Shown here piece after piece: positions 43,881 to 53,142 of a stretch of DNA of 64,000 nt. The stretch is taken from assembly GCF_006714895.1 (NCBI RefSeq), contig NZ_VFME01000001.1, positions 2,046,001 through 2,110,000 on the forward strand, in the 5' to 3' direction. The translations under genes and the position numbers were made by a program. How positions within the stretch are numbered: the stretch's first letter is position 1; every line of letters begins with the position of its first letter. The notes below the pieces were generated by a model. That model was not told the DNA's origin, made no database searches, and saw only the letters and a list, made by a program, of their open reading frames with translations. Source of the DNA: Gramella sp. Hel_I_59 (GTDB lineage: Bacteria; Bacteroidota; Bacteroidia; Flavobacteriales; Flavobacteriaceae).

Positions 43881-45662
43881 ATGAACGACATTAAACGTCT
43901 TTTTGACTTTCCTTACTATCAATTAGAAAATCATCCACTGGATGTTGCTTTTGCTACTAAATATGATGGAAAATGGGAAACTGTTTCGACTCAGCAATAT
44001 ATTGATAAGGCGAATGCAATTAGTCGGGGACTTCTTCGACTTGGTGTGAAACCGAATGATAAAATTGCAGTTATCTCCACTAATAATAGAACTGAGTGGA
44101 ATATAATGGACATTGGAATTCTTCAGATTGGAGCTCAAAATGTACCAATCTACCCAACTATTTCCGAGGAAGATTATGAATATGTCTTGAATCATAGTGG
44201 AGCCACTTACTGCTTCGTTTCAGATGAAGAGATCCTTGGAAAGCTAAATAGCATTAAAGCTACGACCAGCCTATTGGAAGTATATAGTTTTGATGAGATC
44301 GCTGGCTGTAAGAACTGGAAAGAAATACTAACATCTGGAGAAGATAAGGCTAACCAGGATGAAGTTGAAAAACTTAAGAAAGCAGTTACAGAAGATGACC
44401 TGGCTACTTTAATTTATACTTCCGGAACTACAGGAAGACCAAAAGGTGTCATGCTAACTCATAAGAACATTGTTAGTGACGTACTTGGAAGTGCACCTCG
44501 TGTTCCCTTTGATACTGGAACGTACGTAGGTTTAAGCTTCCTCCCTATTTGCCATATTTTTGAGCGAATGATCCTTTATCTATACCAGTATTATTCGGTA
44601 TCGGTTTATTTTGCTGAATCTATCGAAAAGATAAGCGATAACCTGAAAGAGGTTAAGCCACACGTAATTACCGCGGTACCAAGATTGCTGGAAAAAGTAT
44701 ATGACAAGATCATCGCTAAAGGAACTGCACTAGGTGGCGTGAAACAAAAATTATTTTACTGGGCTGTAGAGCTTGGACTTGAATATGAACCATACGGACA
44801 GAACGGCTGGTGGTACGAAACAAAACTAAAACTTGCCCGTAAACTTATATTTTCCAAATGGAAAGAAGGTTTGGGTGGAAATATAGACCTTATCGTATCT
44901 GGAAGTGCAGCATTGCAACCAAGACTCGCCAGAGTTTTCGCTGCTGCTGAAATTCCGGTAATGGAAGGTTACGGTCTAACAGAAACATCTCCAGTAATCG
45001 CAGTGAATGATGAACGCAATGGAGGTTTCAGAATTGGTACTGTTGGAAAAGTTCTTGATAATGTAGAAGTTAAAATTGCTGAAGACGGAGAAATTCTGAC
45101 AAAAGGGCCTAACGTAATGAAAGGTTACTATAAGGATGAAGAAAAGACCAGAGAAGTAATTAATTCTGAAGGATTTTTCCATACAGGTGATATTGGAGAG
45201 ATCGATAAAGATGGTTTCCTTAAGATCACAGATCGTAAAAAAGAGATGTTCAAAACATCTGGAGGAAAATATGTTGCTCCGCAGCTTATTGAAAATACCA
45301 TGAAGCAATCAAGATTCATTGAGCAAATCATGGTTGTTGGAGATGGTGAGAAAATGCCGGCAGCTTTGATCCAGCCGAATTACGAATTTATTACTGAATG
45401 GGCGCAGAGAAAGAATATCGATCTTGGCTCAGGTGATCCTGCAGATATATCACGAAACAATATGGTACGTGAACGTATTCAGGAAGAAGTAGATTTCTAC
45501 AACCAGAAATTCGGGAAATGGGAAAGAGTCAAGACATTTGAATTAACTCCGGAACCATGGACTGTAGAAGATGAACACCTTACTCCTACTATGAAGCTAA
45601 AGCGACGTAATATTCGTGACCGATATCAGGATCTTTACGAAAAATTATACGGTAGATTCTAA
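43881..45662 (+). CDS. fadD: Long-chain fatty acid-CoA ligase (FadD type)
   Basis: A 593-residue acyl-CoA synthetase of the AMP-binding superfamily. It joins fatty acid, ATP and CoA. The AMP motif YTSGTTGRPKG lies near 180-190, followed by the adenine-binding EGYGLTETSP (about 363-372), FHTGDIGEIDKDG and the C-terminal hinge RKKEMFKTSGGKYV. The open frame starts earlier at 43842, but MNDIKRLFDFP (ATG 43881) is the natural start. It precedes the MarR/fadNAE block on the same strand but is separated by a terminator, so it is a separate unit. Confidence 0.85.
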   Translation: MNDIKRLFDFPYYQLENHPLDVAFATKYDGKWETVSTQQYIDKANAISRGLLRLGVKPNDKIAVISTNNRTEWNIMDIGILQIGAQNVPIYPTISEEDYEYVLNHSGATYCFVSDEEILGKLNSIKATTSLLEVYSFDEIAGCKNWKEILTSGEDKANQDEVEKLKKAVTEDDLATLIYTSGTTGRPKGVMLTHKNIVSDVLGSAPRVPFDTGTYVGLSFLPICHIFERMILYLYQYYSVSVYFAESIEKISDNLKEVKPHVITAVPRLLEKVYDKIIAKGTALGGVKQKLFYWAVELGLEYEPYGQNGWWYETKLKLARKLIFSKWKEGLGGNIDLIVSGSAALQPRLARVFAAAEIPVMEGYGLTETSPVIAVNDERNGGFRIGTVGKVLDNVEVKIAEDGEILTKGPNVMKGYYKDEEKTREVINSEGFFHTGDIGEIDKDGFLKITDRKKEMFKTSGGKYVAPQLIENTMKQSRFIEQIMVVGDGEKMPAALIQPNYEFITEWAQRKNIDLGSGDPADISRNNMVRERIQEEVDFYNQKFGKWERVKTFELTPEPWTVEDEHLTPTMKLKRRNIRDRYQDLYEKLYGRF

Positions 45663-45686
45663 TCTACCATTAAGAATATGCTAATG

Positions 45687-45715
45687 AAAACTCCCCATCT
45701 ACCGGGGAGTTTTTT
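45687..45715 (+). terminator. Terminator of fadD
   Basis: ACTCCCC and GGGGAGT pair around ATCTAC with A- and T-runs on the flanks. Confidence 0.85.
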
Positions 45716-45771
45716 GGTTTTAGGAATTTAAATAGCATTAAAACAACATATTAGTATTTTTAAAGACATTT

Positions 45772-45789
45772 TATTATGCATGCATAATA
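45772..45789. promoter_or_regulatory. Perfect 18-bp palindrome, likely MarR operator
   Basis: TATTATGCATGCATAATA reads the same on both strands. It sits directly upstream of the -7 box TAACTTTG at 45798-45805, in the stretch where the -33 region should be, so a bound protein would block polymerase. The adjacent MarR gene makes autorepression the simplest reading. Confidence 0.7.
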
Positions 45790-45797
45790 TTTTTTCC

Positions 45798-45805
45798 TAA
45801 CTTTG
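45798..45805 (+). promoter_or_regulatory. -7 box of the marR-fadNAE unit
   Basis: TAACTTTG matches TAnnTTTG, 20 bases before the MarR ATG. No TTG at the expected distance; that place is taken by the palindrome. Confidence 0.65.
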
Positions 45806-45825
45806 GAATCAATCCAAAATCCCCC

Positions 45826-46281
45826 ATGAAGGAGAAAACCATAGATTATGTTTTACGTGCCACCTGGATGGCTGTTTCTAAAATGTATAATGAAGAAGCA
45901 GGTAAGGCTGGAAGTACGATGGCTACAGGTTTTGCCTTATTGAGTATAGATCCGGAAGAAGGAACCCCATCTACCTCATTGGGTCCAAAAATGGGAATGG
46001 AAGCTACCAGCCTTTCGCGAATTTTGAAAACTATGGAAGAAAAAGGTTTAATAGAAAGAAAACGCAATCCACATGATGGACGTAGCGTGCTTATCTATTT
46101 AACAGATTTCGGAAAAGAAATGCGCGATTATTCTAAGAGAGTAGTTTTGAGATTCGATGAGTCTGTAAAAGAAAATGTGAGCGATAGGGATCTTAAAACT
46201 TTTATACAGGTGGCAAATACGATCACTGGTCTTATTAGTGAGAAGAAAATATATACTGAAGAAATTAGTGTAAAACAATAA
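45826..46281 (+). CDS. MarR-family transcriptional regulator
   Basis: A 151-residue winged-helix protein of the MarR family. The recognition part GMEATSLSRILKTMEEKGLI (about 57-76) and wing ERKRNPHDGRSVLIYLTDFGK (about 77-97; with the DxRS motif) are clear. Helices at both ends would dimerise it. It heads the fatty-acid operon with a palindrome in its promoter, so acyl-CoA-responsive repression of beta-oxidation is likely by context. The ligand is not known. A weak terminator-like hairpin follows the gene. Confidence 0.88.
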   Translation: MKEKTIDYVLRATWMAVSKMYNEEAGKAGSTMATGFALLSIDPEEGTPSTSLGPKMGMEATSLSRILKTMEEKGLIERKRNPHDGRSVLIYLTDFGKEMRDYSKRVVLRFDESVKENVSDRDLKTFIQVANTITGLISEKKIYTEEISVKQ

Positions 46282-46283
46282 TA

Positions 46284-46312
46284 AACCAGGCCTAATAGGT
46301 TTGGTTTTTTTG
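46284..46312 (+). terminator. Weak terminator or attenuator between the MarR gene and fadN
   Basis: AACCAGGCCT and AGGTTTGGTT pair with two G-T pairs around AAT, followed by five more T. The stem is unstable, so partial read-through into fadN is expected. Confidence 0.45.
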
Positions 46313-46330
46313 AACCATAAAAATCAAATA

Positions 46331-48736
46331 ATGAAAAGAAGGATTAATAAAGTTGCAGTTATTGGGTCCGGTATTATGGGAAGTGGTATCGCATGTCACT
46401 TTGCAAATATCGGAGTAGAAGTACTTCTACTTGATATCGTTCCCCGTGAGCTCAATGAAAAAGAACAGAAAAAAGGTCTTAGTCTTGATGACAAAGTGGT
46501 TAGAAACAGGATCGTGAATGATGCTTTAACGGCTTCAGTAAAATCCAAACCATCTCCAATTTATCATAAGGACTTCGTAAACCGTATCACTACTGGTAAC
46601 CTGGAAGATGATATTTCAAAAGTTTCAGAAGTAGACTGGATCATTGAGGTTGTTGTAGAACGTCTGGACATTAAAAAACAGGTGTTTGAAAACCTTGAAA
46701 AGCACAGAAAACCAGGAACTCTTATAACTTCAAATACTTCAGGTATTCCTATCAATTTCATGACCGATGGAAGATCTGATGATTTTAAAAAGCATTTCTG
46801 CGGAACTCACTTCTTTAATCCACCAAGATATTTAAGATTATTCGAGATCATTCCAGGAAAAGAAACTTCTTCTGAAGTTTTGGAATTCCTGAAAATGTAT
46901 GGTGAAAAATTCCTTGGGAAAAATGCTGTATTAGCAAAAGATACTCCTGCATTTATTGGTAATAGAATTGGTATCTTCTCTATTATGAGCTTATTCCACA
47001 CCGTGAAGGATATGGGAATGACCATTGAAGAAGTTGATAAGCTTACTGGTCCCGTTATAGGACGCCAGAAGTCGGCTACCTTTAGAACGGTAGACGTTGT
47101 AGGTTTGGATACTCTAGTGCACGTTGCAAACGGACTTCATGAGAATGTTCCAAATGATGAGCAGCATGATTTATTTGCTTTACCAGGTTTTATCGACACC
47201 ATGATGGAGAACAAGTGGCTGGGAAGTAAAACTGGCCAGGGATTCTATAAAAAGATAAAAAATAAAGATGGTTCAAGTGAGATCAAATCTCTTGATCTTG
47301 ATACCATGGATTACAGAGATCGTAAAAGCGCGTCTTTTGCAACTCTTGAAATGACCAAGTCTATCGATAATGTAGCAGATCGTTTCGAAGTATTGATCAA
47401 AGGAAAAGACAAAGCCGGTGATTTTTACAGAAAGAATTTCTCAGCACTATTCGCTTATGTGTCGAATCGTATTCCTGAAATTTCAGACGAGTTATACAAG
47501 ATCGATGATGCCATGAAAGCTGGTTTTGGATGGGAACATGGACCATTCCAGATCTGGGACGCTATTGGTGTTGAAAAAGGTATTGAAATGATGAAAGCTG
47601 AAGGTTATGAACCTGCAGCCTGGGTAAGTGAAATGGTGGATAATGGAAGCAAAAGCTTCTACAGTGTAAAAGATGGTAATACTTACTATTATAATATCGA
47701 TGACAAGAAGCAAACTAAAGTTCCTGGTCAGGATTCATTTATAATTCTTGATAATATTCGTGAATCTAAAGAAGTATTCAAGAACAGCGGAGTTGTAGTG
47801 GAAGATCTTGGTGACGGAATCCTTAATGTTGAATTCAGAAGTAAAATGAATTCTATTGGAGGTGATGTTCTGGATGGAATAAATAAAGCCATAGATATTG
47901 CTGAAAAAGATTATCAGGGTCTTGTAGTGGCGAACGATGGAAAGAACTTTTCTGTAGGAGCAAATATTGGAATGATCTTCATGATGGCCGTAGAGCAGGA
48001 ATATGAAGAATTGAACATGGCGATCAAGTATTTCCAGGATACCATGATGAGAATGCGCTACTCCTCTATTCCAACAGTAGCTGCACCACATGGGATGACA
48101 CTGGGTGGTGGTTGTGAACTTTCACTTCATGCTGATAAAGTTGTTGCTGCAGCAGAAACCTATACCGGACTCGTAGAATTTGGTGTTGGAGTAATACCAG
48201 GTGGTGGTGGAACTAAGGAAATGACACTCCGTGCTTCTGATACTTTTGAGAAGGATGATGTGGAGTTAAACCGACTAAGAGAAAATTTCCTGGCCATTGG
48301 AATGGCAAAAGTATCTACTTCAGCATACGAAGCATACGATCTCAATATTCTTCAGAAAGGAAAAGATATTGTAGTGATCAATCCAGACAGACAATTGGCG
48401 ATCGCGAAGAAACATGCGTTGTTAATGGCAGAAAATGGATATACCATGCCTATCAAACGTACAGATATCAAGGTGCTAGGTAAGCAGGCGCTTGGAGCAT
48501 TTATGGTTGGAACAGACCAGATGGCTGCAGGTAAATATATTAGCGAGCATGATCACAAGATCGCAAATAAACTAGCATATGTGATGGCCGGTGGAGATCT
48601 ATCATCCAGCCAGATGGTTAGTGAACAATATTTACTTGATCTTGAAAGAGAAGCATTCCTATCCTTAACCGGGGAGAGAAAAACGCTGGAACGCCTTCAG
48701 CATATGTTGAAAAAAGGAAAACCTTTAAGAAACTAA
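46331..48736 (+). CDS. fadN: FadN-like 3-hydroxyacyl-CoA dehydrogenase/enoyl-CoA hydratase
   Basis: An 801-residue fusion that performs the hydration and second oxidation of beta-oxidation. The NAD-binding start is VAVIGSGIMGSGIACHFA (8-25), then the dehydrogenase C-terminal domains (GTHFFNPPRYLRLFE; GFGWEHGPFQIWD), and last the crotonase domain with SVGANIG (oxyanion hole) and the two catalytic glutamates in GGGCELSLH (about 590-600) and GLVEFGVGVIPGGGG. The order (dehydrogenase first, hydratase last) is that of Bacillus FadN, reverse of E. coli FadB. Start set at MKRRINK. Followed by thiolase after 36 bases. Confidence 0.88.
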   Translation: MKRRINKVAVIGSGIMGSGIACHFANIGVEVLLLDIVPRELNEKEQKKGLSLDDKVVRNRIVNDALTASVKSKPSPIYHKDFVNRITTGNLEDDISKVSEVDWIIEVVVERLDIKKQVFENLEKHRKPGTLITSNTSGIPINFMTDGRSDDFKKHFCGTHFFNPPRYLRLFEIIPGKETSSEVLEFLKMYGEKFLGKNAVLAKDTPAFIGNRIGIFSIMSLFHTVKDMGMTIEEVDKLTGPVIGRQKSATFRTVDVVGLDTLVHVANGLHENVPNDEQHDLFALPGFIDTMMENKWLGSKTGQGFYKKIKNKDGSSEIKSLDLDTMDYRDRKSASFATLEMTKSIDNVADRFEVLIKGKDKAGDFYRKNFSALFAYVSNRIPEISDELYKIDDAMKAGFGWEHGPFQIWDAIGVEKGIEMMKAEGYEPAAWVSEMVDNGSKSFYSVKDGNTYYYNIDDKKQTKVPGQDSFIILDNIRESKEVFKNSGVVVEDLGDGILNVEFRSKMNSIGGDVLDGINKAIDIAEKDYQGLVVANDGKNFSVGANIGMIFMMAVEQEYEELNMAIKYFQDTMMRMRYSSIPTVAAPHGMTLGGGCELSLHADKVVAAAETYTGLVEFGVGVIPGGGGTKEMTLRASDTFEKDDVELNRLRENFLAIGMAKVSTSAYEAYDLNILQKGKDIVVINPDRQLAIAKKHALLMAENGYTMPIKRTDIKVLGKQALGAFMVGTDQMAAGKYISEHDHKIANKLAYVMAGGDLSSSQMVSEQYLLDLEREAFLSLTGERKTLERLQHMLKKGKPLRN

Positions 48737-48772
48737 GCAGGAAGTCAAGTTCTAACAATTAAAATGTATAAA

Positions 48773-49960
48773 ATGAAAACAGCATATATAGTTAAAGCAT
48801 ACAGAACAGCAGTTGGGAAAGCTCCCAGAGGTGTTTTTAGATTTAAAAGACCTGATGAACTTGCTGCAGAAACCATCCAGTATATGATGGATAAGTTACC
48901 AGATTTTGACAAGACTCGTATCGATGATGTCATGGTTGGTAATGCTATGCCAGAAGCAGAACAGGGATTGAACGTAGGTAGATTGATCTCTTTGATGGGA
49001 TTAAAGATCGAAGACGTTCCAGGGATGACCGTAAATAGATATTGTGCTTCAGGACTGGAAACGATTTCGATTGCAACTGCTAAAATCCAGATGGGAATGG
49101 CAGATTGCGTGATCGCAGGTGGTGCAGAAAGTATGAGTTACATCCCAATGGGAGGTTATAAGCCGGTGCCAGATTATGAGGTTGCGAAAGCAGGTAATGA
49201 AGATTATTACTGGGGAATGGGACTTACTGCGGAAGCGGTAGCTAATAAATACAATGTTTCCCGGGAAGATCAGGATCAGTTTGCATACGATTCTCACCAG
49301 AAAGCTATCAAAGCTCAGCAGGAAGATCGTTTTCAGGATCAGATAGTTCCAATTACCATTGATGAGACTTATGTTGAAGATGGTAAAAAGAAGACAAGGT
49401 CTTATACCGTAAATAAGGATGAAGGCCCTAGAAAGGATACTTCAGTAGAAGTTCTCAATAAATTACGACCTGTTTTTGCTGAAGGCGGAAGTGTTACTGC
49501 AGGTAATTCATCACAAATGAGTGATGGTGCTGCCTTCGTAATGGTAATGAGCGAAGACATGGTTAAGGAACTGAATCTTGAGCCAATTGCTAGAATGGTA
49601 AGTTATTCCGCAGTGGGTGTTGAACCTCGAATTATGGGTATTGGACCGGTTCATGCTATTCCGAAGGCTTTAAAACAAGCTGGCTTGAAACAGGATGATC
49701 TGGAGCTTATCGAATTGAACGAAGCATTTGCTTCGCAATCGTTGGCTGTAATTCGGGAACTTGGTCTGGATAAAGACAAACTAAATGTAAACGGTGGAGC
49801 GATCTCAATGGGACACCCACTGGGATGTACAGGAGCAAAACTATCAGTCCAGATATTTGATGAAATGCGTAAGCGTGACCTTAAGAACAAGCATTGTATG
49901 GTAACAATGTGTGTTGGAACTGGACAGGGCGCTGCTGGAGTTTTCGAATTTTTAAACTAG
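48773..49960 (+). CDS. fadA: Acetyl-CoA acyltransferase (3-ketoacyl-CoA thiolase)
   Basis: A 395-residue thiolase that cleaves 3-ketoacyl-CoA with CoA. Active-site residues are Cys91 (NRYCASGLE), His348 (SMGHPLGCTGA) and Cys380 (MCVGTGQG). The start could also be three codons upstream at 48764. A degradative thiolase is likely, because it lies between the FadN-like and acyl-CoA dehydrogenase genes on one transcript, with no acetoacetyl reductase nearby. The gaps are 36 and 44 bases. Confidence 0.9.
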   Translation: MKTAYIVKAYRTAVGKAPRGVFRFKRPDELAAETIQYMMDKLPDFDKTRIDDVMVGNAMPEAEQGLNVGRLISLMGLKIEDVPGMTVNRYCASGLETISIATAKIQMGMADCVIAGGAESMSYIPMGGYKPVPDYEVAKAGNEDYYWGMGLTAEAVANKYNVSREDQDQFAYDSHQKAIKAQQEDRFQDQIVPITIDETYVEDGKKKTRSYTVNKDEGPRKDTSVEVLNKLRPVFAEGGSVTAGNSSQMSDGAAFVMVMSEDMVKELNLEPIARMVSYSAVGVEPRIMGIGPVHAIPKALKQAGLKQDDLELIELNEAFASQSLAVIRELGLDKDKLNVNGGAISMGHPLGCTGAKLSVQIFDEMRKRDLKNKHCMVTMCVGTGQGAAGVFEFLN

Positions 49961-50004
49961 TAAATTAACTAACAGGCAGGTTTACTGTCAATATTAAAAT
50001 TATA

Positions 50005-51813
50005 ATGAGTACAGATACAACTAAAAAAGATCTTCTTCGCGGTGGACAGTTTCTTGTGAAGGAAACTAAAAGTGAAGACGTTTTCACGCCGGAAGATTTT
50101 AATGAGGAACAGAAAATGATGCGTGATTCCGTTCAGGAATTTGTAGAGCGCGAGATCTGGCCTCATAAAGAAGAATTTGAAAAGAAAAATTATGCTCTAA
50201 CTGAAGAGGTAATGCGTAAAGCTGGAGAACTTGGTTTTCTAGGTGTTGCTGTGCCTGAAGAGTATGACGGTTTAGGGATGGGCTTCGTATCTACGATGCT
50301 TGTTTGTGACTATATATCTGGTGCTACAGGATCTGTAGCTACTGCTTTCGGAGCACATACAGGAATTGGAACAATGCCAATCACCCTATATGGTAACGAA
50401 GAGCAGAAGAAAAAATACGTACCAAAATTAGCTACTGGTGAGTGGTTTGGAGCTTACTGTCTTACAGAACCGGGTGCTGGATCTGATGCAAATTCAGGAA
50501 AAACCAAAGCTGTCCTTTCAGAAGATGGAAAGTCTTATTCTATAAGCGGACAGAAAATGTGGATATCTAATGCTGGTTTTGCAGATGTTTTCATAGTATT
50601 CACACGAATTGAAGATGATAAGAACATTACCGGTTTTATCGTAGAGAACGAAGAAGGTAATGGGATTAGCTTTGGAGAGGAAGAAAAGAAATTAGGAATT
50701 CACTCCTCCTCTACCCGCCAGGTTTTCTTTAATGAAACCAAGGTGCCAGTAGAGAATATGCTTTCAGACCGTGGAAATGGTTTTAAGATCGCAATGAACG
50801 CCTTAAATGTAGGTCGTATAAAACTTGCTGCAGCTTCTTTAGATGCGCAACGTCGTGTAACAGATCTTTCAGTTAAATACGCAAATGACAGAGTTCAGTT
50901 CAATACGCCTATTGCAAAATTCGGAGCTATTAAATCTAAGCTTGCAGAAATGGCTACTTCAGCATACGTTGGAGAAGCAGCGTCTTACCGTGCGGCTAAG
51001 AATATCGAAGATCGTATAAATATTAGACTGGAAGAAGGTAGTTCACATGCAGATGCTGAACTTAAAGGTGTTGAGGAATACGCGATCGAATGTTCTATTC
51101 TGAAAGTTGCATGTTCAGAAGATGTTCAGAATTGTGCTGATGAAGGTATCCAGGTGTTCGGAGGAATGGGATTCTCTGCAGATACTCCAATGGAATCTGC
51201 CTGGAGAGATGCCAGAATTGCTCGAATCTACGAAGGAACCAACGAGATCAACAGAATGTTATCTGTAGGAATGTTGGTTAAGAAAGCAATGAAAGGACAT
51301 GTTGACCTACTAGGGCCAGCAACGAAAGTAGCAGATGAGCTTACTGGAATTCCTTCCATGGACAAACCAGATTATTCTGAATTGTTCGCTGAAGAGAAGG
51401 AAATGATCGGTAAACTGAAAAAGGTTTTCTTGATGGTTGCAGGTAGTGCAGTACAGAAATTCGGTCCGCAACTAGAAGAGCATCAGCAATTATTATTAGC
51501 TGCATCAGATATTCTAATAGAAGTCTATATGGCTGAATCTGGAATTCTTAGAGCAGAGAAAAATGCCAAGAGATTTGGAGTAGATACCCAGAAGGAACAG
51601 ATCGCCATGGCTAAACTTTATCTTTATCATGCAGTTGATACTGTGAATACAAAGGCGAAAGAGGGAATTGCTTCTTTTGCTGAAGGAGACGAGCAACGTA
51701 TGATGCTTATGGGTCTTAAGAGATATACTAAATATACGAATCTGCCTAATATTGTGGCACTTCGGAATACGATTGCAGAGAAATTAACTTCTGAAAACAA
51801 ATACTGTTTTTAG
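50005..51813 (+). CDS. fadE: Acyl-CoA dehydrogenase (FadE-like)
   Basis: A 602-residue flavoprotein that makes the first oxidation step of beta-oxidation. FAD/substrate motifs are visible: YCLTEPGAGSDANS (about 152-165), KMWISNAGFADVF, and the catalytic Glu410 in RIYEGTNEINR. A C-terminal extension of about 170 residues beyond the core is shared with Bacillus FadE and VLCAD-type enzymes, consistent with long-chain substrates. The electron acceptor ETF is not encoded in this window. It ends the fad unit and a strong terminator follows. Confidence 0.9.
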   Translation: MSTDTTKKDLLRGGQFLVKETKSEDVFTPEDFNEEQKMMRDSVQEFVEREIWPHKEEFEKKNYALTEEVMRKAGELGFLGVAVPEEYDGLGMGFVSTMLVCDYISGATGSVATAFGAHTGIGTMPITLYGNEEQKKKYVPKLATGEWFGAYCLTEPGAGSDANSGKTKAVLSEDGKSYSISGQKMWISNAGFADVFIVFTRIEDDKNITGFIVENEEGNGISFGEEEKKLGIHSSSTRQVFFNETKVPVENMLSDRGNGFKIAMNALNVGRIKLAAASLDAQRRVTDLSVKYANDRVQFNTPIAKFGAIKSKLAEMATSAYVGEAASYRAAKNIEDRINIRLEEGSSHADAELKGVEEYAIECSILKVACSEDVQNCADEGIQVFGGMGFSADTPMESAWRDARIARIYEGTNEINRMLSVGMLVKKAMKGHVDLLGPATKVADELTGIPSMDKPDYSELFAEEKEMIGKLKKVFLMVAGSAVQKFGPQLEEHQQLLLAASDILIEVYMAESGILRAEKNAKRFGVDTQKEQIAMAKLYLYHAVDTVNTKAKEGIASFAEGDEQRMMLMGLKRYTKYTNLPNIVALRNTIAEKLTSENKYCF

Positions 51814-51833
51814 AAACATTCTTTTAAACTGAG

Positions 51834-51861
51834 AAAAACCACCCAAAAGGGTGGTTTTTTT
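51834..51861 (+). terminator. Terminator of the fadNAE unit
   Basis: AAAACCACCC and GGGTGGTTTT pair around AAAA and a T-run follows. Confidence 0.9.
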
Positions 51862-51968
51862 ATTTTTATACTAATTGTTTCAATAATGTTACAAATTCCT
51901 TTAGTTATCGTTAATTGTTTCTAAATATTTAGATATATTGGCTCTAAATCAAACAATAACTTAACATT

Positions 51969-53024
51969 ATGAAAAAAGTTTTTCTTGGAATGGCAGCTAT
52001 GGCCTTCCTATTTGCTTCTTGTGAGCAAGATCCTACAGAAAACAGTGTTGACCAGGAAGTAGCTCAGGTAGACATGAGTGATTTTTATCTTTACACAGAT
52101 GCTGAGGCAGACGGCAAAAAGACTGAAGATGACAAAACGAAGTGTTACTCAATGAGAAACCTTAATCGTTTATTGAACGAGAATCCAGGTTTACACAAAA
52201 AAATGTACGACGTAGAACAGAATACGCGTTCTATTTTAGCAAAAAGTACCAACGCTAAAGGGAAACCTGGATCTGGTGGTGGTGGAACAACCGAGCCGCC
52301 AGTAGGTGATAATCTTGGAATTGTAGATATTCCAGTTGTGGTTAACGTAATTTACAGCAACTCTCAGGAAAATATTTCTGATGCTCAAATTAACTCCCAG
52401 ATTTCTGTTTTGAATGAGGACTTCAGAGCTTCAAACAATGATGCCGGGAATGTACCTAGTGAATTTGCTGGATTGGTTGCCGATTCAGAAATAACTTTTA
52501 GCCTAGCTGGAGTAAACAGATATAGTGACTCAAGATCTGAATGGGGAACAAGTGATGCTATGAAATATGCATACCCTCCAACCTCTCCTTCTAATACTTT
52601 AAACATCTGGATTTGTAACATTGGTGGTGGTATCCTTGGATATGCACAATTTCCTGGTGGACCGGCTTCAACTGATGGTGTAGTAATCTCTCCTCAGTAT
52701 TTCGGAACTACTGGATATGTTGCAGCTCCATTTAACAAAGGTAGAACAGCGACTCACGAAGTGGGACATTACCTAAACCTTCGTCATATCTGGGGTGATG
52801 GAAGATGTAGACAAGATGATTTCGTTGCAGATACTCCTTCTTCTGATGGACCAAACTACAGCTGTCCTTCTTACCCTACTGTTAACTGTAGATCTACAGA
52901 TATGACTATGAACTACATGGATTACACTAATGATGCTTGTATGTATATGTTCTCTGAAGGTCAGAAAGCTCGTATGAGAACAGTTTTCGCTAGTGGAGGA
53001 CCAAGAACTGGTTTCGTAAACTAA
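51969..53024 (+). CDS. Secreted zinc metalloprotease, M43 pappalysin/cytophagalysin type
   Basis: A 351-residue lipoprotein precursor (Cys18 in LFASC). The zinc site HEVGHYLNLRH is at 263-273 (His263, Glu264, His267, His273), followed by the Met-turn TMNYMDYTND with Met near 314. The catalytic domain has extra cysteines (CRQD, NYSCPS, VNCRS) that probably form disulphides. A propeptide (20-110) includes a low-complexity GSGGGGTTEPP hinge. No Por sorting domain is present. Such enzymes digest external proteins; the substrate is unknown. Single gene with its own terminator. Confidence 0.88.
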   Translation: MKKVFLGMAAMAFLFASCEQDPTENSVDQEVAQVDMSDFYLYTDAEADGKKTEDDKTKCYSMRNLNRLLNENPGLHKKMYDVEQNTRSILAKSTNAKGKPGSGGGGTTEPPVGDNLGIVDIPVVVNVIYSNSQENISDAQINSQISVLNEDFRASNNDAGNVPSEFAGLVADSEITFSLAGVNRYSDSRSEWGTSDAMKYAYPPTSPSNTLNIWICNIGGGILGYAQFPGGPASTDGVVISPQYFGTTGYVAAPFNKGRTATHEVGHYLNLRHIWGDGRCRQDDFVADTPSSDGPNYSCPSYPTVNCRSTDMTMNYMDYTNDACMYMFSEGQKARMRTVFASGGPRTGFVN

Positions 53025-53043
53025 TCAACCAAAATATAACCAC

Positions 53044-53070
53044 AAAAGCCACCTTTAAGGTGGCTTTTTT
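53044..53070 (+). terminator. Terminator of the M43 protease gene
   Basis: AAAGCCACC and GGTGGCTTT pair around TTTAA, followed by a T-run. Confidence 0.85.
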
Positions 53071-53142
53071 CGTTTACCGGCCAGCCTTTCCTTTTTAATT
53101 CCAAAATTGAGTATCTTAGTTGACCGACCAAAGAAATTACTC

